This document shows positions 46,372 through 52,887 of a DNA stretch of 64,000 nucleotides, piece after piece. The stretch's first letter is position 1, and each line of letters starts with the position of its first letter. This stretch comes from JACVRW01 sp963739095 (GTDB lineage Bacteria; Actinomycetota; Thermoleophilia; Solirubrobacterales; Thermoleophilaceae): positions 62,001-126,000 of the forward strand of contig CAVTZF010000039.1 of assembly GCA_963739095.1 (NCBI GenBank). Direction: 5' to 3'. Made by a program: the position numbers and the translations under genes. Under the pieces are notes generated by a model. That model was given only the letters and a program-made list of their open reading frames with translations, was not told where the DNA came from and searched no databases.

Positions 46372-46610
46372 TGGCCGAGGAGACCCGGCTCCCACGCGAG
46401 ACGCCGGACCCGCCCGGCGAGCTGATCCACCTGCCGGGGCCTTCCTACCTGCCCGTCGCCACCGCAGGCGGACTCGCGATCGGGATCTGCGGGATCGTGA
46501 TCAACCCGGTGATGGTCGTGATCGGCGCGGTCATCGCGCTCGTCGCGATCTGGAAGTGGATCGGCGAAACGCGCCGAGAGATCTCCGAGCTACCGCTCGA
46601 GCACCACTGA
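46371..46610 (+). CDS. Cytochrome c oxidase subunit IV-like small membrane protein
   Basis: A 79-residue protein with two helices (about 29-45 and 47-62, LAIGICGIVI and VMVVIGAVIALVAIWKW). The motif IHLPGPSYLPVATAGGLAIG is typical of small subunits encoded near actinobacterial aa3 oxidases, and the end is an amphipathic basic tail. It is close to, but separated from, the coxB2-coxA2 operon by a CBS gene and an AraC-type gene. Function is a likely structural subunit; confidence moderate. Confidence 0.65.
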   Translation: MAEETRLPRETPDPPGELIHLPGPSYLPVATAGGLAIGICGIVINPVMVVIGAVIALVAIWKWIGETRREISELPLEHH

Positions 46611-46620
46611 GCTGAGCCGC

Positions 46621-47040
46621 TCAGCCGGCGGCTGCGTTCAGGTCCGACGGCAGCTCGCTGGTCGCGCCGTCCGACACCCAGCAGCGCACGATGTCGCGCA
46701 TCGAGAGGACGCCCGTCATCTCGCCGCCGTCGACGACCACGAGGTGACGGAAGCCGCCGCGAACCATCGCCTCGGCCGCCCGCTCGAGCGACCACTCCGG
46801 CTCAGCGAACACGAGCCCGGCGGAGAGATGGTCGGCCACGCGCTCGGTGTCCGGGTCCTCGCCCTTCCCGATCGAGTGGAGCATGTCGCGCTCCGTGATG
46901 ATCCCGGGCCCGGGCTGCTCGAGGTCGATCACGACTGCCGCCCCGACCCCGCGCTGGGCCATCGCCCGCGCGGCGTCGCGCAGCGTGTGTCCCGGGTTGA
47001 CGGTGAGGACGACGTCACTCATCCCTGCGCGTACCTGCAT
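46621..47040 (-). CDS. CBS-domain pair protein
   Basis: A 139-residue protein with two CBS motifs: HTLRDAARAMAQRGVGAAVVID with ITERDM, and WSLERAAEAMVRGGFRHLVVVD with GVLSMRDIV. CBS pairs bind adenine nucleotides and act as energy sensors. ATG 47040 has GGAAGGGG four bases upstream. Convergent with the subunit IV-like gene and divergent from the AraC-type regulator. A regulatory role toward the oxidase region is possible but not shown. Confidence 0.9.
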   Translation of the reverse strand: MQVRAGMSDVVLTVNPGHTLRDAARAMAQRGVGAAVVIDLEQPGPGIITERDMLHSIGKGEDPDTERVADHLSAGLVFAEPEWSLERAAEAMVRGGFRHLVVVDGGEMTGVLSMRDIVRCWVSDGATSELPSDLNAAAG

Positions 47041-47086
47041 GCAGCCCCTTCCCACGTTAGTGACGATCGGCATAAGCAGCGTACCG

Positions 47087-47485
47087 ATGATCCGCCCGCG
47101 CTTCCAGGGCGTATCCCGTGGCGAAGTGCGAAATTCGACCGTTCACAGGCGGAGCGAGCTGTACTTCGACGCGCTCAGGGTGATCGAGCGGGATTACTGG
47201 AACGAGGAGCTTTGCCTCACCCGCGTCGCGCGTCAGATCGCCACCTCCCGGCGGCAGCTCCAGCGCTCCTTCTCGGAGGTCGGCGGCACGAGCTTCCGGC
47301 GCGAGCTGCAGCGGATACGCATGTCGCGCGCCGCCGAGCTGCTGCACGAGGGGCGGCTGTCCGTCCAGGAGGTCGCCGCCGCCGTCGGCTACCGCCAGGC
47401 GGCCCAGTTCGCGAAGGCCTTCCGGCGCAGCCACGGAGCGCCGCCCTCAGCCTTCCGGCGTTCGAACGGCCGCCTCGCCGCCTGA
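47087..47485 (+). CDS. AraC-type DNA-binding protein (single HTH domain)
   Basis: A 132-residue protein that is nearly all AraC/XylS DNA-binding domain. Helix-turn-helix 1 is LTRVARQIATSRRQLQRSF and helix-turn-helix 2 is LSVQEVAAAVGYRQAAQFAKAF followed by GAPPSAFRR. There is no sensing domain. ATG 47087 is chosen; a GTG at 47060 is also in frame. It lies 48 bases upstream of the coxB2-coxA2 operon on the same strand, so it may regulate it or be read together with it. Confidence 0.85.
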   Translation: MIRPRFQGVSRGEVRNSTVHRRSELYFDALRVIERDYWNEELCLTRVARQIATSRRQLQRSFSEVGGTSFRRELQRIRMSRAAELLHEGRLSVQEVAAAVGYRQAAQFAKAFRRSHGAPPSAFRRSNGRLAA

Positions 47486-47533
47486 ACGCGGCGCGTCGCA
47501 CGCCAGCGGGCCCGTGAAATAAAGTGCCCGCCT

Positions 47534-48652
47534 GTGAGCGAGAGGGAGCCGGTTTCGCAGGACACGGCCAAGGGCCCGCCGGAGACCGATCCGCGCCTGG
47601 CGGGGGAGAAGCACCCGGTCGCGCGGATGCTGGCGATCGGCGTGTTCGCCGCGCTGATCGGCATCGCCATCTGCCTGCTGATCGACTGGTTCCCGGCCGA
47701 CGCCTCGGGCGCGGCGCACAAGATCGACACGCTCTACGACGTCCTCCTGATCTGCTCGGTCCCGGTCTTCGTCCTCGTGATGACGATCGCGATCTACTCC
47801 GTCGTCCGCTTCCGCGCCAAGCCCGGCGACATGGGCGACGGACCGCCGATCCACGGCAACACGCGGCTCGAGGTCATCTGGGTGACGATCCCGTTCCTCA
47901 TGGTCACGGCGCTCGCGATCTACGGCTGGATCTTGCTCAACGACATCGAGGCGAAGCAGCCGGACGAGCTGGTCGTGAACGTCACCGGCCAGCAGTTCAC
48001 CTGGACGTTCGAGTACCCGCAGGAGAAGGTGAACTCCACCGCGCTGGTGCTGCCGCTGGACCGCCCGATCGACTTTCGCATCAAGACGAAGGACGTCATC
48101 CACTCGTTCTGGGTGCCTGAGTTCCGGCTCAAGTCGGACGCCGTGCCGGGGCTCACCACGAAGATCCGGGTGACGCCCGACCGCGTCGGCAACTACGAGG
48201 TGGTGTGCGCCGAGCTCTGCGGCCTCGGCCATTCGACGATGCGCCAGTTCGTGCGCGTGTTGCCGGCCGACGGCTTCGACCGCTGGGCCCGGCGGCAGGC
48301 TCAGGCGGCCGCGGGCGGCGGCGGTGGTGGCGGCGGCCAGGGTGGTGGCGGCGGCGCCCAGGGTGGCGGTGGCGGCGGCGGGGCAGCCGCACAGGGTGAG
48401 CAGATCTTCACCGCCCAGGGCTGCGGCGCCTGCCACACGCTGGCGGCGGCGAACGCCTCCGGGACGGTCGGCCCGAACCTGGGCAAGCTCCAGAACACCA
48501 GTGAGGCCTTCGTACGTCAGTCGATCGTCGACCCGTCCGCCGAGGTCGAGAAGGGCTTCCCGGACGGCGTCATGCCCACGGACTTCGGCGACAAGCTCTC
48601 GCCTGAGGAGCTCGACGCCCTTGTGAAGTACCTTCTGGAGTCGCAGGAATGA
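47534..48652 (+). CDS. ctaC: Cytochrome c oxidase subunit II fused to cytochrome c (operon 2)
   Basis: A 372-residue caa3-type subunit. Two N-terminal helices (about 32-52 and 72-95) lead to the cupredoxin domain with the CuA ligands in VIHSFWVPEF and VVCAELCGLGHSTMRQF. A Gly/Gln-only linker of about 30 residues (near 257-290) is followed by a cytochrome c domain with CGACH near residue 302 and a later Met candidate in DGVMPTDF. The fusion means electrons can enter without a separate small cytochrome. GTG start. Its stop overlaps the coxA2 ATG by four bases. Confidence 0.95.
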   Translation: MSEREPVSQDTAKGPPETDPRLAGEKHPVARMLAIGVFAALIGIAICLLIDWFPADASGAAHKIDTLYDVLLICSVPVFVLVMTIAIYSVVRFRAKPGDMGDGPPIHGNTRLEVIWVTIPFLMVTALAIYGWILLNDIEAKQPDELVVNVTGQQFTWTFEYPQEKVNSTALVLPLDRPIDFRIKTKDVIHSFWVPEFRLKSDAVPGLTTKIRVTPDRVGNYEVVCAELCGLGHSTMRQFVRVLPADGFDRWARRQAQAAAGGGGGGGGQGGGGGAQGGGGGGGAAAQGEQIFTAQGCGACHTLAAANASGTVGPNLGKLQNTSEAFVRQSIVDPSAEVEKGFPDGVMPTDFGDKLSPEELDALVKYLLESQE

Positions 48653-50565
48653 CCCTCACCCAGAAGCTCCTGGCACCTGGTTGGTATCGCGCTGCGCTCG
48701 GCATCGTGGGCGGGTTCGCCTTCGGCATGGCGATCGTCGTGCTGGTGCGCGAGCTCTACGGGTGGGACCCGATCGTCAACTGGAACGCGATCATCACCGT
48801 CGGAGCCCTGATCGCTGCGCCGCTCGGCTACCTCGTCGGGATCGGATGCTTCGACTACTGGTTCCGCTGGGCCTCGGGCGCCCCGACGATCCCGGAGGAC
48901 CACTCCGGGCACGGCGCCCATTCGTGGAAGGACTACTTCCGCGTCAACACCGACCACAAGGTCATCGGCATCCAATACATCGTCACGACGATGTTCTTCT
49001 TCATCGCCGGCGGCCTCATGGCGATGCTGATGCGCGCCGAGCTCGCCCAGCCCGGCACGCAGTTCGTGGACCCGAACACCTTCAACGGCCTGTTCTCGGT
49101 CCACGCCTCGATCATGATCTTCCTGTTCATCATCCCGGTCTTCGCCGGGATCGCGAACTACGTCATCCCGCTGATGATCGGCGCGCCGGACATGGCGTTC
49201 CCGCGCCTGAACGCCCTGTCGTTCTGGATGCTGCCGATCGGCGGCGTGATGATGCTGTGCTCGTACTTCGCCGAGGGCGGCGCCTTCGCGACCGGCTGGA
49301 CCGCCTACGCGCCGCTGTCCACCGAGACGCCGCTCGGGCAGCAGTTCTTCACGGTCGGCGTGCAGTTCGCCGGGGCCTCGTCGATCGCGACAGCCCTCAA
49401 CTTCCTGGTCACCATCATCACCATGCGCGCGCCGGGCATGACGTTCTGGCGCATGCCGCTGCTGGTGTGGGCGAACTTCACGACCTCGCTGCTGGTCGTG
49501 ATAGCAACGCCGTTCATCGCCGGCTCGCAGTTCATGGTGCTGCTCGACCGCACACTCGGGACGCAGTTCTTCGACCCAGCGGCGAACGGCGACGTGCTCA
49601 TGTACCAGCACGTCTTCTGGTTCTACTCGCACCCAGCCGTCTACATCATGATGCTGCCCGGCTTCGGGATCATCAGCGAGGTCATCTCGACGCACGCGCG
49701 CAAGCCGGTGTTCGGCTACCGGATGATGGCCTTCTCACTGGTCGCGATCGTGATCCTCGGCTTCACGGTCTGGGCGCATCACATGTTCGTATCCGGCATG
49801 CAGGGCTGGCTGCGAATACCGATGATGATCACGACGATGCTCATCGCCGTGCCGACGGGCATCAAGATCTTCTCCTGGCTCGCCACGCTCTGGAGAGGAG
49901 TGATCCACCTCAGAACGCCGCTGCTGTTCGCGCTCGGCTTCATCACGATGTTCACCCTGGGCGGGATCAGCGGCATCATGCTCGCCGTCGTGCCGTTCGA
50001 CATCTACGTGTCGGACACGTACTTCATCGTCGCCCACATCCACTACGTGCTGTTCGGCGGCTCCGTGTTCACGATCTTCGCCGGGCTCTACCACTGGTTC
50101 CCGAAGATGACCGGGCGGATGTACGACGAGACGCTCGGGCGCATCCACTTCTGGATGTCGTTCATCTTCTTCAACCTCACCTTCGGCCCGATGCACCTCG
50201 TGGGCATCGACGGCATGCCAAGGCGCGTGGCCGACTACGCCGAGCAGTACGCGACCTGGAACGCGATCATCTCGATCTCGGCCTTCATCTTCGGCCTGTC
50301 GTTCCTGATCTTCCTCTACAACATGATCACCTCCTGGCGACACGGCCCGGCCGCGCCCGGCAACCCCTGGCGGGCGCACTCGATCGAGTGGCAGGTGTCC
50401 TCACCGCCGCCCGTGTTCAACTTCGACGAGATCCCGACCGTGGTCGGCGGTCCCTACGAGTACGGCGTTCCCGGCGCCGTGCATGCGGTGTTCAAGGAGG
50501 AGAAACCGGCCGCGGTACCGGCCCCGGCAGGCGGAGGCGGCGCTCCCCCGCCGACCAACACGTAG
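48649..50565 (+). CDS. ctaD: Cytochrome c oxidase subunit I, A2-type heme-copper oxidase (operon 2)
   Basis: A 638-residue catalytic subunit. It has an extra N-terminal part with two helices (about 16-36 and 48-70) before the canonical DYFRVNTDHKVIG. CuB His and Tyr lie in WFYSHPAVYIMMLPGFGI: the YSHPxV form with no channel Glu marks the A2 subfamily, in contrast to GHPEV in the copy at 7367. WAHHMF and VAHIHYVLFGG supply the other metal ligands. VPTGIKI and APDMAFPRLNALSFW keep K- and D-channel residues. It reduces oxygen and pumps protons. The tail is Pro/Ala-rich. Confidence 0.97.
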   Translation: MTLTQKLLAPGWYRAALGIVGGFAFGMAIVVLVRELYGWDPIVNWNAIITVGALIAAPLGYLVGIGCFDYWFRWASGAPTIPEDHSGHGAHSWKDYFRVNTDHKVIGIQYIVTTMFFFIAGGLMAMLMRAELAQPGTQFVDPNTFNGLFSVHASIMIFLFIIPVFAGIANYVIPLMIGAPDMAFPRLNALSFWMLPIGGVMMLCSYFAEGGAFATGWTAYAPLSTETPLGQQFFTVGVQFAGASSIATALNFLVTIITMRAPGMTFWRMPLLVWANFTTSLLVVIATPFIAGSQFMVLLDRTLGTQFFDPAANGDVLMYQHVFWFYSHPAVYIMMLPGFGIISEVISTHARKPVFGYRMMAFSLVAIVILGFTVWAHHMFVSGMQGWLRIPMMITTMLIAVPTGIKIFSWLATLWRGVIHLRTPLLFALGFITMFTLGGISGIMLAVVPFDIYVSDTYFIVAHIHYVLFGGSVFTIFAGLYHWFPKMTGRMYDETLGRIHFWMSFIFFNLTFGPMHLVGIDGMPRRVADYAEQYATWNAIISISAFIFGLSFLIFLYNMITSWRHGPAAPGNPWRAHSIEWQVSSPPPVFNFDEIPTVVGGPYEYGVPGAVHAVFKEEKPAAVPAPAGGGGAPPPTNT

Positions 50566-50569
50566 CTAG

Positions 50570-50935
50570 ATGAAGCGGATTCTCGTAGTCGCCAACGAGA
50601 CTGTGGCCGGGCGGCCGCTGATCGACGCGGTCAAGCGCCGCGCCGGCGGCGACGAAGACATCCAGGTCCACGTGATCTGCCCTCAGAACGAGCCGAAGCA
50701 CGGCTTCGTGGTGCACGACGAGCACATCCGCGACGCCGCGCAGAACCGCCTCGAGATGACGCTCGCGCTGCTGCGCGAGGCGGGCATCGAGGCCACCGGC
50801 GAGATCATGGACCCGGACCCCTACTCGGCCGTCATGGACGCCCTCGGCGAGCAGGACTACGACGAGATCGTCGTCTCGACCCATCCGGAGACGCGCTCGG
50901 GCTGGCTGCGCCAGGGCCTCGTCGACCGGCTCTAA
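50570..50935 (+). CDS. Nucleotide-binding-like small protein, first half of a split tandem duplication
   Basis: 121 residues, starting MKRILVVANETVAGRPLIDA and ending HPETRSGWLRQGLVDRL before TAA. It resembles the universal-stress/adenine-nucleotide alpha-hydrolase type fold only loosely (VVAN start, DYDEIVVSTHPETRSG end). The next gene starts 18 bases on, in the same frame, and is its paralogue. The residues encoded after this stop continue to match the paralogue's C-terminus, so the TAA appears to interrupt a formerly continuous two-domain protein. Located between coxA2 and coxC. Function unknown. Confidence 0.75.
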   Translation: MKRILVVANETVAGRPLIDAVKRRAGGDEDIQVHVICPQNEPKHGFVVHDEHIRDAAQNRLEMTLALLREAGIEATGEIMDPDPYSAVMDALGEQDYDEIVVSTHPETRSGWLRQGLVDRL

Positions 50936-50953
50936 CGCGCCACCCGCCGCCAC

Positions 50954-51382
50954 GTGGAGCACGTCGTCGTCGACCTCGACAGCGAGCGCGACGACGTCAA
51001 GCGCACGCTCGTGGTCGCCAACCAGACGGTCGGCGAGCAGGCGCTGCTCGACACGCTCAAGCGCAAGGCGGCGGAGGAGCCGCGGCGTTTCATCGTGATC
51101 TTGCCGGCCTCCGACAACGGCGACGCCGGGGATGCCCACGAGCGGCTCGCCCACATGCTGAAGGCCATGCAGGACGCCGGTCTCGAGGCGATCGGGCAGG
51201 TCGTCCACCCCGATCCCTACACGGCGATCCAGAACGCGCTGCAGTTCTACGGGCCCGACGACATCGTCATCTCGACCTTCCCCGAGACCCGCTCGGGCTG
51301 GCTGCGCGCCGACCTGATCGGGCGCGTCGAGGCGTCAACCGGCAAGCCGGTCGAGCACATCGTGAGCGAGGAGACCGCCTGA
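50954..51382 (+). CDS. Nucleotide-binding-like small protein, second half of a split tandem duplication
   Basis: 142 residues beginning with GTG 50954, which has no ribosome-binding site. It shares with the previous protein VVAN(E/Q)TV, KR(R/K), PDPY(S/T)A and ST(H/F)PETRSGWLR. Its C-terminus is GRVEASTGKPVEHIVSEE. The first residues VEHVVVDLDSERDD align with that C-terminal segment and so look like the tail of the first domain rather than a true N-terminus. Expression may need readthrough or reinitiation. The stop overlaps the coxC ATG by one base. Function unknown. Confidence 0.75.
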   Translation: MEHVVVDLDSERDDVKRTLVVANQTVGEQALLDTLKRKAAEEPRRFIVILPASDNGDAGDAHERLAHMLKAMQDAGLEAIGQVVHPDPYTAIQNALQFYGPDDIVISTFPETRSGWLRADLIGRVEASTGKPVEHIVSEETA

Positions 51383-52002
51383 TGGAATCCGCGTCGGTCG
51401 CAGCCCCCACGGCCCACGACGACCATCACCACGGGCCGCCACCGGCCAACGTCTCCTCGCGCGTCGAGGCGCAGTTCCTCGGGATGCTGCTTTTCATCAT
51501 CTCCGAGGTCATGCTCTTCGGAGCGTTCTTCACGGCCTACTTCTTCATCAGGGTCGTGGGGGGAGCGGAGTGGTTCCCGTTCGACGGCCTCGAGCTGCCG
51601 GTCGGGATCGCGGCGGTCAACACCGGGATCCTGATCTCGTCGAGCTTCACGATGCACTGGGCGCTCGAGGGGGCCCGTAACGAGAACCGGCGCGCGCTCC
51701 AGGTGGGCATCCTCACCACCCTGCTGCTCGGCCTCACCTTCCTCACGATCCAAATCAACGAGTACGTCCACCTGGGCTTCCCTATCTCGGAGAACGCGCA
51801 GACGACGGTCTTCTACAGCCTCACGGGCCTACACGGGGCGCACGTGTTCATCGGCCTTACGCTCCTGACCATCGTCACGATCCGCTCCTTCCGTGGCCAC
51901 TTCACCGCCAAGGAGCACCGCGGCGTCGAGGTGCCCGGCATCTACTGGCACTTCGTCGACGTCATGTGGATATTGGTCTTCTCGTCGATTTACCTGCTCT
52001 GA
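51382..52002 (+). CDS. ctaE: Cytochrome c oxidase subunit III
   Basis: A 206-residue, five-helix (short) subunit III. It opens with a His-rich hydrophilic head, followed by GMLLFIISEVMLFGAFFTAYF, where Glu is the lipid-facing conserved acid, then GLHGAHVFIGLTLLTIV and VEVPGIYWHFVDVMWILVF. It stabilises the D-channel and the active site of subunit I. Present only in operon 2, so operon 1 either lacks it or shares this one. Its ATG overlaps the preceding stop. Confidence 0.95.
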   Translation: MESASVAAPTAHDDHHHGPPPANVSSRVEAQFLGMLLFIISEVMLFGAFFTAYFFIRVVGGAEWFPFDGLELPVGIAAVNTGILISSSFTMHWALEGARNENRRALQVGILTTLLLGLTFLTIQINEYVHLGFPISENAQTTVFYSLTGLHGAHVFIGLTLLTIVTIRSFRGHFTAKEHRGVEVPGIYWHFVDVMWILVFSSIYLL

Positions 52003-52015
52003 GCCGAGCAGTCCT

Positions 52016-52126
52016 GTGATCAATCCACTTCGCTCTGAGCAAGAGGCCTTTCGCTTCTTTCTCTACGTACTGGTGGTCGTCGCGATCCTGCTCGGGATCG
52101 TCTTCCTGATTCGCGCAGTCACATGA
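52016..52126 (+). CDS. Small single-helix protein at the end of oxidase operon 2, 36 residues
   Basis: GTG 52016 gives NPLRSEQEAFRFFLYVLVVV followed by AILLGIVFLIRAVT, a hydrophilic head and one membrane helix. It starts 13 bases after coxC and its stop overlaps the IMPase ATG in an ATGA junction. Small proteins of this kind are common minor partners of actinobacterial oxidase operons. Function inferred from place and shape. Confidence 0.65.
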   Translation: MINPLRSEQEAFRFFLYVLVVVAILLGIVFLIRAVT

Positions 52127-52887
52127 ACTCCGACATGGAGCTCGCCGAGCGCGCCGCGCGGGCGGCCGGAGAGGTCCTGCTGTCGTACTACGGGCGGCCG
52201 CCGGAGGGAGTCGACTCGAAGTCGTCGGAGACCGACCTCGTGTCGGACGCCGACCGGGAGGCCGAGCGCGTCATCCGCGAGCTGCTCGAGGCCGAGCGGC
52301 CGGAGGACGGGCTGATTGCGGAGGAGGGTTCGCGCTCCGAGTCGGAGAGTGGACGGCGCTGGATCGTCGACCCGCTCGACGGCACCGTCAACTTCCTGTA
52401 CGGCTTCCCGGCCTGGGGAGTGAGCATCGCGCTGGAGGACGAGCAGGGCCTGGCGCTCGGCCTCGTGCTCGACCCGGTGCGGCCTGAGCTGTTCGCGGCC
52501 GTGCGGGGCGAGGGCGCGACGCTGGACGGCGTGCCGATCCTCGTGTCGGGACGCACGGAGCTCGCTCGGGCGCTCGTCGCGACCGGCTTCTCCTACGAGG
52601 CGGAGCGCCGCGCCGCTCAGGCCGAGCTGCTCCTCAGCGTGCTGCCGCGGGTGCGAGACATCCGCCGTGTCGGCGCGGCCGCGCTCGATCTGTGCCAGGT
52701 CGCCGCGGGGCGCGTCGACGCCTTCTACGAGCGCGGCCTCAAGCGCTGGGACGAGGCCGCCGGCCGGCTCATCATCGAGGAGGCCGGCGGGGTCGTCGCC
52801 GAACTCGAGGGCGAGCCGGCGGGCCTCCTGGCCGCCGGCTCCCCCGAGCTTCTGTCCGAGCTCTACGAGCTCGTCAGCGCACCGTGA
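52123..52887 (+). CDS. Inositol-1-monophosphatase family protein
   Basis: A 254-residue Mg-dependent phosphatase. Metal-binding blocks are complete: SETDLVSDADREAE near residue 35, LIAEEGS near 65, WIVDPLDGTVNFLYGFP near 79 and KRWDEAAGRLIIEEAGG near 207. It removes phosphate from inositol, fructose 1,6-bisphosphate or similar sugar phosphates. Co-transcription with oxidase operon 2 is likely (four-base overlap) although the functions differ. The 3' end overlaps the convergent GH3 gene by 14 bases. Confidence 0.92.
   Translation: MNSDMELAERAARAAGEVLLSYYGRPPEGVDSKSSETDLVSDADREAERVIRELLEAERPEDGLIAEEGSRSESESGRRWIVDPLDGTVNFLYGFPAWGVSIALEDEQGLALGLVLDPVRPELFAAVRGEGATLDGVPILVSGRTELARALVATGFSYEAERRAAQAELLLSVLPRVRDIRRVGAAALDLCQVAAGRVDAFYERGLKRWDEAAGRLIIEEAGGVVAELEGEPAGLLAAGSPELLSELYELVSAP

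Noticed and set aside
48290..48420. Gly-rich simple repeat as a mobile or noncoding repeat
   Set aside because: It is in frame and forms the flexible linker between the CuA and cytochrome c domains of CoxB2.
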